Assembly (NCBI RefSeq): GCF_012933655.1
Contig: NZ_JABBJJ010000061.1
Span: forward strand, 1 to 45,051
Direction of reading: 5' to 3'
DNA from: Pyxidicoccus fallax
GTDB taxonomy: Bacteria > Myxococcota > Myxococcia > Myxococcales > Myxococcaceae
Length of the DNA: 45,051 nt
Shown here: in pieces, positions 1-10,631 of the stretch
Layout: the number at the start of each line of letters is the position of its first letter
How positions within the stretch are numbered: the stretch's first letter is position 1
Made by a program: the position numbers and the translations under genes
The notes under the pieces: model-generated
What the model was told of the DNA's origin: nothing
The model's input: only the letters and a program-made list of their open reading frames with translations
Databases searched by the model: none

Positions 1-460
1 GAAGCCCCTCCCACCCGGACCACGCCGTCCGTGCCGCGCACGCCTTGCGCCCCCGCGGGGAGCTGGCGCCACCGCACACGGCTTCCGGCTCTTTCCCGGC
101 TACAGGGGCCCCAGGCGCAATAGCGCCGTCTCCGGCCCAACAAACCGCACCCAGCGCGTTATCAGGAGGCCGGAAGAACATCCTCCCGCAGGGAGGGAGG
201 CGGTAATGTTTTCAACCGGCTGGCTGTAGTTTCTGCGGTTGGAAAGGGGGGGCATGCAGGGACCCACCGGGAAGAGGCGCTCCCGGCTCTGTCCGAAATC
301 CGAACCAGATCAACCCCTTGCCATGGACGCCCCGTGCGGGCGGATTTGAATCACGCGTGGCACGTACCTCGCATTGGTTCCCGCCGCCCTGTTGTTCCCC
401 GCAACTACCAAGCACCCCCAGTCCGTGTACGCCCAATCCGCCATCGCCACCTGTTCCTGC
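1..460. other. Gene-free leader region upstream of the first kinase
   Basis: I see no convincing gene here. The open frames are short or antisense to the kinase that follows and carry no recognisable domain. A small perfect hairpin (CCTCCC-GCA-GGGAGG) lies at 182-196, followed about 10 bases later by a short T run, so it could be a weak terminator of a gene outside the window. The stretch from about 205 to 240 is less GC-rich than its surroundings and could hold a promoter, but I see no clear -35/-10 pair. Confidence 0.4.
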
Positions 461-2350
<1,890 letters not shown>

Positions 2351-2581
2351 GCGTGGGCAACGCGCCGGGCTCCCGGCCAGCACGGCCGCTGTGCCCGCCT
2401 CCGAGGTGAACCCGCACACGCCGGGCCTCCTGTGCCCACCTCGGGGCCGTACGGGCTGACTCGCCCGGCTGCTGGCCAGCCGAGGAGGCACGCTCGGCTC
2501 CTGGTGGCCCGGCCGGGCACGGTGGACACGGCGTCGCGCCTTGCGTCCCGCGCGCGGCTCCCCGTTAATCCACCTCACTCC

Positions 2582-3910
2582 ATGGGCTCGAACTCCGACG
2601 ATACGCTGCCTCCGCAGGGACGCTTCACCCGCATGCGCAAGCTGGCGGGCCTCTCCATGCAGGTGGGCTCGGAGGTGCTGAAGAACAGCGCGAAGCGGCT
2701 GGCGGGCGGCGCGCCGGAGCTGCTCGGCAAGGGGGCGGCGGAGGCCCTCGTCTCCACGCTGGGCGAGATGAAGGGCGCGGCGATGAAGCTGGGCCAGGCC
2801 ATCTCCATGGACCCGGACCTGCTCACCCCCGAGGTGCGGCAGGTGCTCGCCCGCCTGCAGAACCAGGCCCCCGCCATGTCCCCCGCGCAGGTGTCCCGCG
2901 TGGTGCGCGAGGAGCTGGGCGCCCCGCCCGAGAAGGCCTTCCGCGAGTTCAGCCACGAGCCGCTGGCCGCCGCGTCCCTGGGCCAGGTGCACCGCGCCGT
3001 GCTGCCCGACGGCCGCCCGGTGGCGGTGAAGGTGCAGTACCCCGGCATCGCCGACTCCATGGCCCACGACCTCCAGAACGTGGGCATGCTGGTGAAGACG
3101 GTGTCCAAGGCGTCGAAGCTGATGGACGGCTCCGCCTACTTCCAGGAGTTCCGCGACGAGCTGCTGCTGGAGCTGGACTACCGCCGCGAGGCCTCGCTGG
3201 CCCAGGGCTTCAAGCAGAGCGTGGCGAAGCTTTCGGACCTCTACGTCCCCGAGGTCATCTCCAGCCACAGCACCGGCCGCGTGCTGACGTTGGAGCTGCT
3301 GCCGGGGCTGACGCTCAAGGACTGGGTCGTCACCAGCCCTTCACCGGAGGCGAGATTCCGCGTGGCGCGCCAGCTCATCCGCGCCACCTACGGGCCCTTC
3401 TTCCTCGCGGGGGAAATCCACGCGGACCCGCACCCGGGCAACTTCATGGTGATGCCGGACGGGCGGCTGGGCCTGCTCGACTTCGGCAGCATCAAGCGCT
3501 TCACCCCGCGCTTCGTGGACGCCAACCAGCGCATGTTCCTGCAGGCCATGCGGCTGGAGACCATGGACGTGCTCGGCCTCAGCAGGGAGGTGGGCTTCAC
3601 CACCGAGCTGCCGGACGCCGAGGCCGAGGAGCTCATCCGCGAGATTCTCCACATCGCCGGGCGCCCCATGCGCGTGACGCCCTACGACTACGCGACGTGT
3701 GAAATCACCCGGGATTTGCGCAACCACTTCGCGCGCAACGCGCCGCGCTTCCTCAAGGTGAAGCCGCCCGCGGAGGCGGTGATGTTCTTCCGCGCCACCG
3801 GCGGGCTCGCGCAGAACCTGCGGCTCATCGGCGCGAGCGGGGACTTCCGCGGCGTCTACCTGGAAGTGGCGGAGCTGCTGGAGCCGGGAGCGCCCCGAAG
3901 CGGCGCGTGA
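2582..3910 (+). CDS. ABC1/AarF (UbiB)-family atypical protein kinase
   Basis: 442-residue member of the ABC1/UbiB atypical kinase family, whose members support ubiquinone or other isoprenoid-lipid metabolism and bind or hydrolyse ATP. The family's KxGQ motif (MKLGQ) is near residue 65, the Ala-rich loop AAASLGQVH replaces a glycine loop, and VAVKVQYPG carries Lys150. The catalytic region HADPHPGN starts at 280 and the metal-binding DFG at 300. All invariant residues appear present. The ATG at 2582 fits the family N-terminus; an upstream in-frame start at 2432 would add 50 low-complexity residues and is unlikely. It lies 231 bp after the preceding kinase and is probably a separate unit. The exact substrate cannot be read from the sequence. 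Confidence 0.9.
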   Translation: MGSNSDDTLPPQGRFTRMRKLAGLSMQVGSEVLKNSAKRLAGGAPELLGKGAAEALVSTLGEMKGAAMKLGQAISMDPDLLTPEVRQVLARLQNQAPAMSPAQVSRVVREELGAPPEKAFREFSHEPLAAASLGQVHRAVLPDGRPVAVKVQYPGIADSMAHDLQNVGMLVKTVSKASKLMDGSAYFQEFRDELLLELDYRREASLAQGFKQSVAKLSDLYVPEVISSHSTGRVLTLELLPGLTLKDWVVTSPSPEARFRVARQLIRATYGPFFLAGEIHADPHPGNFMVMPDGRLGLLDFGSIKRFTPRFVDANQRMFLQAMRLETMDVLGLSREVGFTTELPDAEAEELIREILHIAGRPMRVTPYDYATCEITRDLRNHFARNAPRFLKVKPPAEAVMFFRATGGLAQNLRLIGASGDFRGVYLEVAELLEPGAPRSGA

Positions 3911-4034
3911 TGCTTCCTGGGCGGGCGGCCGCTCGCCCGGGTGGCCCGGAGCCGGTTGCCGGGGGCCGCGCGGCGCTCCCACTGTTGCTCACGGGCCTGC
4001 GCACGTCCCTTCCTCCGGCGTGCGCTCCAGCACC

Positions 4035-6149
4035 ATGCCTTCGCCGCCCCCCGTCGACTACCAGCAGCTCTTCGAGCAGAGCCCGGGCGCCTACCTCGTC
4101 CTCGCCCCCGACGCGGACTTCACCATCCTGGCGGTGAGCGACGCCTACCTGCGTGCCACCCGGACGAGCCGCGAGGGCCTCCTCGGCCGCGGACTCTTCG
4201 AGGTGTTCCCCCACAACCCGGCGGACCCGGGCGCCACGGGGAGGCGCGACCTGCGCGCCTCGCTCGAGCGGGCGCGGGCCACCCGCGCGCCGGACAGCAT
4301 GGCCATACAGAAGTACGACCTCCGGCGCGCCGAGGCGGAAGGGGGCGGCTTCGAGGAGCGGTACTGGAGCCCCACCACCACCCCCGTGCTCTCCGCCCGA
4401 GGCGAGGTGCTCTACCTCCTCCACCGGGTGGAGGACGTGACGCACCTGATGCGCCAGGTCCGCGACCGCGAGGAGGAGCGGGCGCACACGGCGACCCTGG
4501 AGAACCGCAACCTGGAGATGGAGCTGCTGCGGCGGACCCAGGAGCTCCAGGCCACGAACCAGGAGCTGCGCGAGGCGGTGCGCGCCCGGGAGGAGTCCCT
4601 GGCCCAGGTCGCCCGGGCCCGCGTGGAGGCCGAGCGTCAGCGCGCCTGGCTCCAGACGCTCTTCACCCAGGCCCCCACGGGCATCGCCATCTTCCAGGGG
4701 CCCCGCTACGTCGTCGAGCTGGCCAACCCCTCCGTGTGCCGCATCTGGGGCCGCCGTCCCGAGCAGGTCCTCGGCAGACCCCTGTTCGAGGCGTTGCCCG
4801 AAGCCGCGGAACAGGGCTTCGAGGCGCTGCTCGACAGGGTGCGCGCCACGGGCGTGCCCTATGTCGGCACGGAGCTGCCCGCCCGGCTGGCACGCCTGGA
4901 GGGCGGGGCCACCGAGGACGTGTACCTCAACTTCGTCTACGAGCCCCTGCGCGATGGCCAGGGCCGGGTGGAGGCCGTCATCGCCGTCGCCTCGGACGTG
5001 ACGGAGCTGGTGCGGACGCGACGCAGGGCGGAGGCGCTCACCCAGGAGGCGCTGGCGCGCAGCACCGCCATCCTCGAGGCCATCCTCCAGAGCATTCCGG
5101 ACGCCCTGTACGTGGGCGATGCCACCGGCATCAAGCAGGCCAACGCCGCGGCGTTGGAGATGCTGGGCTTCCAGTCGCTGGAGGAGCTGAACCAGAACGT
5201 GGCCCTGCTGGGAGAGCGGCTCCAGAACCGCTCCGTCGAGGACGGCCACCGGCTCACGCCGGAGGAGGAGCCCTTCATGCGGGCCTTCCGGGGGCAGCCC
5301 ATCACCCAGGAGGTCCGCACCCGCAACCTGCGGACGGGGGAGGACCTGGTGGTGCGCTGCGCCGCCGCTCCCGTGCGCATCGGGGACGCCATCGTGGGCG
5401 CCGTCGCGGTGAATACCGACGTCACCGAGCAGAGGCGCGCCGAGGCGGAGCTGCGGCAGACGGCGGAGTTCCGCGAGCGCCTGCTGGGCATCGTCTCGCA
5501 CGACCTGCGCAACCCGCTCAACGCCATCCTCCTGTCCGTCGACGCGATAACGCGCTCCGACCGCGGGGTGGAGCACTCCCTGCGCAACGTGCGCCGCATC
5601 GCCACCAGCGCCGAGCGCATGAGCCGCATGATTTCCGACCTGCTGGACCTCACGCGCGGGCGGCTGGGCGGCGGCATCCCCATCCACGCGCGCCCGGCCA
5701 ACCTGCGCGCCATCTGCGAGCACGTGGTGGAGGAGCTGGAGGCCGGCAATCCGCGGCGGACGCTGCGGCTGCAGACGCGGGGCGCGCGCTTCCAGGGGAC
5801 GTGGGACGCCGACAGGCTCGCGCAGCTGTTGGGCAACCTGGGCAAGAACGCGCTGGACTACAGCCCCGAGGACATCCCCGTGGACTTCGTGCTGCGCGAC
5901 GAGGGGGACGCCGTCCGCGTAGAGGTGCACAACGGCGGGGCGCCCATCCCCCCGGAGCTGCTGCCGCACCTCTTCGAGCCCTTCCGGAAGGCCGCCGACG
6001 AGGGCCGCCCGAAGTCCGGTCTGGGACTGGGACTCTTCATCGTCCAGCAGATTGCCCAGGCCCACGGGGGCCGCGTCGAGGCGCGCTCCTCCCGGGCGGA
6101 GGGCACCACGTTCACCGTGTGGCTGCCGCGCTCCGCTCCGGGGGGCTGA
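4035..6149 (+). CDS. Soluble sensor histidine kinase with three PAS domains
   Basis: 704-residue histidine kinase without membrane segments, so probably a cytosolic sensor. PAS-type domains occupy about 8-125, 206-330 and 345-470. A charged coiled coil at about 140-205 links the first two. The dimerisation/phosphoacceptor domain has the H-box SHDLRNPL with phosphoacceptor His489. The ATPase domain shows the N-box GNLGKNALDYSP and the G-box GLGLGLFIV near the C-terminus. It has no receiver, so it needs a partner; the single-domain regulator at 6181-6588 converges on it with only 31 bp between the stops and is a natural candidate. I chose the ATG at 4035 because the family sequence begins there; a GTG at 4020 would add five residues. 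Confidence 0.9.
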   Translation: MPSPPPVDYQQLFEQSPGAYLVLAPDADFTILAVSDAYLRATRTSREGLLGRGLFEVFPHNPADPGATGRRDLRASLERARATRAPDSMAIQKYDLRRAEAEGGGFEERYWSPTTTPVLSARGEVLYLLHRVEDVTHLMRQVRDREEERAHTATLENRNLEMELLRRTQELQATNQELREAVRAREESLAQVARARVEAERQRAWLQTLFTQAPTGIAIFQGPRYVVELANPSVCRIWGRRPEQVLGRPLFEALPEAAEQGFEALLDRVRATGVPYVGTELPARLARLEGGATEDVYLNFVYEPLRDGQGRVEAVIAVASDVTELVRTRRRAEALTQEALARSTAILEAILQSIPDALYVGDATGIKQANAAALEMLGFQSLEELNQNVALLGERLQNRSVEDGHRLTPEEEPFMRAFRGQPITQEVRTRNLRTGEDLVVRCAAAPVRIGDAIVGAVAVNTDVTEQRRAEAELRQTAEFRERLLGIVSHDLRNPLNAILLSVDAITRSDRGVEHSLRNVRRIATSAERMSRMISDLLDLTRGRLGGGIPIHARPANLRAICEHVVEELEAGNPRRTLRLQTRGARFQGTWDADRLAQLLGNLGKNALDYSPEDIPVDFVLRDEGDAVRVEVHNGGAPIPPELLPHLFEPFRKAADEGRPKSGLGLGLFIVQQIAQAHGGRVEARSSRAEGTTFTVWLPRSAPGG

Positions 6150-6180
6150 GGGGTGTCACCGTGGCGCCCTGGCGCCCGCG

Positions 6181-6588
6181 CTACCGGGCGGCCGAGGCGG
6201 GCTCGGCCACGCGGCTCTTCCGGTGGATGGCCTCCAGCTTCTGGGCCAGGTCCTCGCCCTGCACGCTCTTGGAGATGTAGCCATCCGCGCCGGACGCCCG
6301 CGCCAGCGCGCGTAGCTTGGACTCGTCCGAGGCGGAGAAGAGGATGAACTTGGTGCTCGCGGGCGCCTGCGCGCGCGCCAGCGCCAGCACCTTGTCACCG
6401 CTGAGCGCCGGGATGTTCACGTCCAGCAGCACCAGGTCCGGCGCCGACGTGCGCACCAGGTTGGACACGCCCAGCGAGGAGCGATGCGTGCGCACGTCGA
6501 AGCCATACGCGGACAGCGTGCGCTCCGCCAGGGCGAGCTGGTCCTGGTCGTCGTCCACCACCAGGATGCGGATCTTCATCTCCGACAT
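6181..6588 (-). CDS. Single-domain response regulator (paralogue of the 19095-19508 gene)
   Basis: 135-residue stand-alone receiver domain. The acidic pocket VVDDD is at residues 10-14, the phosphoacceptor is Asp56 in LLDVN, and the conserved Lys is in YISKS. There is no output domain, so it probably passes phosphate on or acts by protein contact. The ATG at 6588 is preceded by a strong ribosome site (GGGGGAGG) and starts directly with the receiver. By eye it matches the regulator at 19095-19508 at roughly 70% of about 120 aligned positions, including long identical blocks such as SASDESKLR and GADGYISKSVQGE. It converges on the three-PAS histidine kinase. The last ten residues are a loose Ala/Pro tail. 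Confidence 0.92.
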   Translation of the reverse strand: MSEMKIRILVVDDDQDQLALAERTLSAYGFDVRTHRSSLGVSNLVRTSAPDLVLLDVNIPALSGDKVLALARAQAPASTKFILFSASDESKLRALARASGADGYISKSVQGEDLAQKLEAIHRKSRVAEPASAAR

Positions 6589-6768
6589 GACGCCTCCCCC
6601 ATCAGTGTGTGGCATGGGTCCACGCCCGCGCGCCTGACGCCATCGCCAGGGGCGGGCCCCTCGCGAAGTATCCCGCACCCGCGTGCGCGTGTCGCCACCC
6701 CCCCCGGCATCAAAAAGCGCCCGAGCGCAATAAATGTCCCCGCAAAACCCGCGCAGTTCGAAAAGGGG

Positions 6769-6786
6769 CGGGTGGCGCGCCACCCG
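6769..6786. promoter_or_regulatory. Perfect 18-bp palindrome between the regulator and the cheB remnant
   Basis: CGGGTGGCGCGCCACCCG is a perfect palindrome in the divergent interval between the response regulator start (6588) and the decayed cheB start (6810). Its place fits an operator once shared by two divergent promoters. A chance GC-rich palindrome cannot be excluded. Confidence 0.4.
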
Positions 6787-6809
6787 GTGCATGGCTTCAG
6801 GCGGATGGA

Positions 6810-7564
6810 ATGAGGAGACGGGCGCCCGAGATCATCGTCATTGGGGGCTCCATGGGGGAGTGAGTGGACGCCTTCACCTCCGTGGCGGTGCAGCTGCCCG
6901 GAGACCCTTCCGGGCATGGTGCTGATGGTGCCGTACCTGGCGCCACAGCCACGGCATGAGAGCGTGCTGCCGGCCATCCTCACGCATGCCAGCACGCTGC
7001 CGGCGAAGCACCCGAGGGACGGCGAGGCGCTCAAGCCGGGCTCGCTCTACGCGGCGCCCAATGACAGACACCTCCTCGTGGAGCCCGGGAAGGTGCGGGT
7101 GGTGCGGGGGCCGAAGGAGAACGGACATCGCCGTGGTGGAGGACCCGGCGGACGCGCTCTGCCCGGACATGCCCCGCAGCGCGCTGGAGTACGTCCAGGT
7201 GGCCCACCGCGTGCGGCTGAAGGAGCTGGGGCCGCTGCAGGAGCGGCTGGTGGTCACGCCGGTGAAGCCTCGCGTGGTGGGCCGCCAGCGCCCCTCCCAG
7301 CAGATGGAGGCGGAAGTGAAGACCGTCACGCCGGAAGAGGACACGGTGGTCGGTGAGCCGCCGAGGTACGGGAAGCCCTCTCACCTCGCCTGACCGGACT
7401 GTGGCGGGGTGTTGTTCGAGATGAACGACGAGGGCCTGCTGCGGTTCCGGTGCCGCACGGGACACGGCTACACGAGCCAGGCGCTCTTCGCCGGACAGCG
7501 GAAGGGCGCGGACGAGGCGCTGCGGGCCGCGCTGAGGGCCCTTCCAGGCCGTGCATGGCGGTGA
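6810..7564 (+). pseudogene. Decayed CheB-type chemotaxis methylesterase (CheB half of a CheB/CheR-like sensor)
   Basis: Reading across frames recovers a CheB methylesterase. It starts at ATG 6810 with the nucleophile-loop sequence IIVIGGSMG, then breaks at a TGA near 6861, and a frameshift near 6910 follows. From LPGMVLMV the family sequence continues in another frame through GEALKPGSLYAAPNDRHLLV and RGPKEN. At about 7130 the frame changes again and the usual DPLFRS to DDG block is missing, which looks like an internal deletion. It resumes with VVEDPADALCPDMPRSALEY. The C-terminal zinc-ribbon-like extension seen in CheB/CheR hybrids is present (PDCGGVLFEM, RCRTGHGY), but its first Cys codon is a stop (TGA where TGC is expected, near 7391). 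The normal catalytic His reads Tyr (VPYLAP). Homology ends near 7545, where an opposite-strand CheR-PAS remnant begins. Confidence 0.8.
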
Positions 7565-7979
7565 CGTCGTGCGCGACGTAGAGGAGGCCCTGGACCTCGC
7601 CGATGGGGTTGCGCAGCGGCATCACCTGGGCGCGCACGTGCACCGGGTCCTGGTCCAGGGCCTCGATGACGCCGTTGTTGGCGGACTCGCACTCGGAGCG
7701 ACCGCTGCGCATCCGGGCGCTCTGCTCCACGAGCAGGTCGGCGCTCAGGCCCGGCAGCCCCAGCGCGGACAGCTTCTTGCCCGCGACGTCCTGCTCCTTG
7801 TAGCCCCACATCCAGCCGGCGGCCCGGTTCCACAACTCCAGGCCCGGCCACACCTCCTTGTCCCGGAAGAGGAGGGTGAGCTTGATGAGCATGGAGGAGA
7901 TGCGCGTGGTGACTTCGTTCGGGTCTCTCTCCAGCGGGGCGAGGTAGGCCGCGCGGGTGCGGCAGCACGTGGCGGCCAT
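7540..7979 (-). pseudogene. CheR-PAS remnant, opposite strand to the cheB remnant
   Basis: The open frame starting at 7979 begins inside what looks like the N-terminal helical domain of a CheR methyltransferase (AAYLAPLERDPNEV, then LIKLTLLFRDKEVW). It then passes directly into a PAS domain of the kind fused after CheR (LELWNRAAGWMWGY, VAGKKLSALGLPG, ending YVAHDVTA). The whole CheR catalytic domain is absent at this joint. An in-frame TGA lies just upstream of 7979. The reading frame runs on past 7540, but homology stops at about HDVTAMHG, where the cheB remnant of the other strand also stops. Both pieces are what a CheB-CheR-PAS hybrid gene would leave after deletion and inversion; two independent remnants are also possible. 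Confidence 0.65.
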
Positions 7980-8150
7980 GCGCGCTCAACGCACCGGATG
8001 GGACCCGGCAAGGCAGGACCCGGCGGAGAGGCCATGGAATTGACGCGGTGGGACGTCGGGGCCCCTCGTTCCCAGGTCCAATTCCGATGGGAGGTTCGCC
8101 ACCTCATCCTGTGTACAGGTGCCAGGTCCCCGAACTCCCGTGCCACCTCC

Positions 8151-8483
8151 ATGTCCTACGCCATCCACATGCACTCCGCGCTGACCTCCATGATGGAGTC
8201 CCTGCCGTCGCGGGCCCGCCTGTCCGTGCAGGGACGGCTGGCGCGGCTGGCGGAAGCCGCGGAGCAGTGGCCGGCGGGAGACCTCCGGTGGGGGCAGCTC
8301 GCCCGGCAGCAGGGAGAGGAGCTGCTCTTCTACGCGGAGGGCTGCTGCGTGCGCCTGGGGCTGGAACCCGAGCGCCGGCGCCTGGTGGTGCGGGAGTTGG
8401 GACGCGTGCTCGTCCGACTGCCCGCCCGGCGTGACGAACCAGCAACGTCACCTGATGTTCAGGCAACCTTGAACGTCTCCTGA
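8151..8483 (+). CDS. Small protein of unknown function
   Basis: 110 residues with strong GC3 coding bias. I do not recognise the family. The N-terminal third (HSALTSMMESLPSRARLSV) followed by a helix and a strand-rich segment has the general rhythm of RelE/ParE-like or cytosolic regulatory small proteins, but I see no decisive residues. It contains a paired Cys (GCCVRLGL). No signal peptide or membrane segment is visible. The ATG at 8151 is the first Met of the coherent part; the frame stays open upstream but antisense to the CheR-PAS remnant. An inverted repeat overlaps its stop codon and a NarL-type regulator follows 141 bp downstream in the same direction. Confidence 0.6.
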   Translation: MSYAIHMHSALTSMMESLPSRARLSVQGRLARLAEAAEQWPAGDLRWGQLARQQGEELLFYAEGCCVRLGLEPERRRLVVRELGRVLVRLPARRDEPATSPDVQATLNVS

Positions 8484-8500
8484 ACATCGGTTCCTGAACA
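8454..8500. promoter_or_regulatory. Inverted repeat GATGTTCAGG / CCTGAACATC plus a third half-site
   Basis: A perfect 10-bp inverted repeat has arms at 8454-8463 and 8479-8488 with a 15-base loop. A further direct copy of CCTGAACA lies at 8493-8500. It overlaps the end of the small unknown gene and sits 125 bp before the NarL-type regulator, so it may be an operator or a terminator. Spaced half-sites argue for protein binding; there is no T run. Confidence 0.4.
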
Positions 8501-8624
8501 GCGAGCGCCCGCCTGCCGTGAAGGAGACTCGTGCGTTATCGCCCTCGGGGGTTACATCTTGAATCCGTGAGCCAAGCCCCGAAGCAGGCCACGGGGCGGA
8601 CGAGACTTCGAGAGGACGACAGCC

Positions 8625-9311
8625 ATGGGAGCAGAGCCAATCCGCGTGGCCATCCTGGAGGACCAGCAGGTCTTCCGGGAGTGCCTGGTCGCGGTGCTGG
8701 AAGCGGCGGGGATGCAGGTGGTGGCGAGCTGCGGGCAGACGGCGCCGTTCCTGGCGCGGGTGCGCGAGGCGCAACCGGACGTGGCGGTGCTGGACCTGCG
8801 GCTGGAGATGCCAGGGCGGGAAGAGGCCGCCAGCGGGCTGTCGGCGCTGCAGTGCCTGCATGACTTCTACCCCGGCGTGAAGGCGCTGGTGATGTCGGCG
8901 AACCAGGACATCGACACGGTGGAGCAGTGCCTGTCCTCGGGCGCTGCCGGCTACCTGTGGAAGCACAACGTGGGGCTGACCGAGGTGGTGGAGGCGGTGC
9001 AGCGGGTGGCCCGCGGCGAGCGGCTGATGCCGGCGGGGCTGGCGTGGTCGTCGCCGTTCCAGGGCCTCCAGCAACAGGCGGAGGTGTCCTCGGTGGGCGA
9101 GCTGGGCAAGCTGACGCTGCGCGAGCGCGAGGTGCTGGGCTACATCGCCGCGGGTGCGGACAACCTGAAGATCGCCGCGTGCCTGGGCATCACCGAGCGC
9201 ACGGTGAAGGCCCACATCACCAGCATCTACAAGAAACTGGGGCCGGAGAACCGCACGCAATTGGCGGTGCTGGCGTGCCAGTTGGGCGTGCAGCGCCCGG
9301 CCAGCGTCTAG
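8625..9311 (+). CDS. NarL/LuxR-type response regulator (transcription factor)
   Basis: 228-residue DNA-binding response regulator. The N-terminal receiver has the acidic pair ED at 12-13, phosphoacceptor Asp57 (AVLDLRL) and the conserved Lys in LWKHN. A short linker (about 140-160) leads to a LuxR-type helix-turn-helix at about 165-222: LTLREREVLGYIAAG, then ERTVKAHITSIYKKLG. Phosphorylation by a partner kinase would normally promote dimerisation and promoter binding. No kinase gene is adjacent on the same strand, so the partner is not evident. The ATG at 8625 begins the receiver directly. The inverted repeat at 8454-8500 lies upstream and could be its own operator. Confidence 0.93.
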   Translation: MGAEPIRVAILEDQQVFRECLVAVLEAAGMQVVASCGQTAPFLARVREAQPDVAVLDLRLEMPGREEAASGLSALQCLHDFYPGVKALVMSANQDIDTVEQCLSSGAAGYLWKHNVGLTEVVEAVQRVARGERLMPAGLAWSSPFQGLQQQAEVSSVGELGKLTLREREVLGYIAAGADNLKIAACLGITERTVKAHITSIYKKLGPENRTQLAVLACQLGVQRPASV

Positions 9312-9734
9312 CGGCGGCCGGCGCGCGTCAGGCCACCTGACGGGGGATGCCGAAGAGGTCGGCGCCGCCGGGCACCCTGACGAGGCTCACCAGGGCCGGG
9401 GCCAGCGTGGCGAGCGGCAGCCCGAAGTGGACAGGTGGCCGGGCACGGCCGCGCCGCAAGCCGCTCTCTCGCGCGAGGACGAAGACGAAGGCGGGGCACT
9501 GAGCCACCGCGCACCGTGCGGCAGGCGCACCGGGGGATGTCCTCCAGGGCATTCGACTCCCGGCCAGTATCGGCACGCCCGGCCCGGTGTCACCCTGATG
9601 TGAACCTCGGCGTCAGGCGCCTCGGGCGCCGTCCCCCATGCCGGGGTTGTCCCCCCAGGAGGGCCAGGGCAGCCATCCCCAGCTGCCCTGGCCCGCCGCC
9701 TTTTCCGAGCGGCGGGCCCAAGGTGTCCGGCGCG
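9312..9734. other. Gene-poor interval with terminator hairpins and a doubtful remnant
   Basis: 423 bp between the NarL-type regulator and the convergent hydrolase. On the minus strand a frame of 82 codons (9328-9576) ends in a plausible protein-like tail (FGLPLATLAPALVSLV) but has no start context and no family I recognise; it may be a gene remnant. The right end holds the strong hairpin listed separately. Confidence 0.4.
9661..9694. terminator. Strong hairpin between convergent genes
   Basis: A perfect 13-bp stem (GGGCCAGGGCAGC at 9661-9673 and its complement at 9682-9694) encloses an 8-base loop. On the plus strand it is followed by TTTT (9701-9704), which itself lies in the loop of a second GC stem. 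It lies beyond the 3' ends of both the regulator (9311) and the hydrolase (9735) and suits a bidirectional terminator. Confidence 0.65.
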
Positions 9735-10526
9735 TCAGCCGCCCAGCGCCTGGGACGCGGCGTGCGCCTCTTCCCAGTGGGAGGCACCCAGGTGCTGGAG
9801 GAACCAGAGTCCGGCCAGCTCCACCATGCGCGAGCCGGCGCCGGGCTCCTCGAAGTGGTGCGTGGCGCCGGGGATGACCTCCAGCCGCTTCTCCGTGTTC
9901 AGCAGGCCGAAGGCGCGGCGGTGCGGCTCCAGCATGGAAGTGTCCTCGCCGCCGGCGATGAGCAGCGTGGGCGCGCGCACCCGCGACAGCACCGTCGCGG
10001 ACAGGGCCAGCCTTCCGCCGCGGCACACCACCGCGTCCACGTACTCGGGCCGCAGCGCGGCGGCGGCCAGGGCCGCGCCCGCGCCGGTGTACGAGCCGAG
10101 GTAGCCCACCTTCAGGCCGCTCGTCCGGGGCGCGCGCCGCAGCCAGCGCGCCACGCCCGCCAGCCGCCCGGCGAAGAGGCCCAGGTTGAAGCGCAAGTCC
10201 CGCTCGCGCTTCGCCTCTTCCTCCGCGGCCGTCAGCAGGTCCACCGCCAGCGTGCCCAGGCCTTCCGCCTGGAGCAGCCGCGCCATCTTCAAGTCACGCG
10301 GCCCGCGCCGGCTGCTGCCATGGCCCCGCACCAGCACCACGACACCGGTGGCGGCGGGGGGGACTTGCAGGAGGCCCTGCAGCTCCACGCCCTCGTCCAC
10401 CGGCACCCGCACCTCGCCGTTGTTCGCCGGGGGCGTCCAGGCCGCGGAGCCCGCCGCCGGGGACACCAACCCTCGGACGGCCTTCCCCGCGCTCTCATCC
10501 GACCTGCGTGAACCCTGCTTCTTCAT
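9735..10526 (-). CDS. Alpha/beta hydrolase (dienelactone hydrolase-like) with Tyr at the nucleophile position
   Basis: 263-residue alpha/beta-hydrolase-fold protein of the type often annotated dienelactone hydrolase-like or fused to phosphoribosyltransferases. The oxyanion-side loop reads VRGHGSSRRGPRD (about 67-79). At the nucleophile elbow the family normally has GxSxG (GASTG), but here it is GSYTG at 144-148, so the serine position is Tyr146. The acid Asp195 (GGEDTS) and His223/224 (GATHHF) are kept. It may therefore be catalytically dead or use the shifted Ser145. The ATG at 10526 is preceded by AGGAGAGGG; a GTG at 10574 would add 16 residues. The ferritin-like gene lies upstream on the same strand. 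The N-terminal 35 residues are basic and disordered-looking, not a clear signal peptide. Confidence 0.8.
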   Translation of the reverse strand: MKKQGSRRSDESAGKAVRGLVSPAAGSAAWTPPANNGEVRVPVDEGVELQGLLQVPPAATGVVVLVRGHGSSRRGPRDLKMARLLQAEGLGTLAVDLLTAAEEEAKRERDLRFNLGLFAGRLAGVARWLRRAPRTSGLKVGYLGSYTGAGAALAAAALRPEYVDAVVCRGGRLALSATVLSRVRAPTLLIAGGEDTSMLEPHRRAFGLLNTEKRLEVIPGATHHFEEPGAGSRMVELAGLWFLQHLGASHWEEAHAASQALGG

Positions 10527-10631
10527 GCGGAGTCCCTCTCCTTTGTCGGACTGCGTCACCACCACGTTGTTCACTGCTTCATCTGAGATGATTGCACGGT
10601 ACGTGCCAGGGTAGGGAACAGGCGGGGGGCC

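Noticed and set aside
8032-8090. Inverted repeat CCATGGAATTG / CAATTCCGATGG
   Set aside because: One arm has an extra base and the loop is long; not convincing as a functional element.
9328-9576. 82-codon minus-strand gene
   Set aside because: No start context and no recognisable family; kept only as a possible remnant in the interval description.
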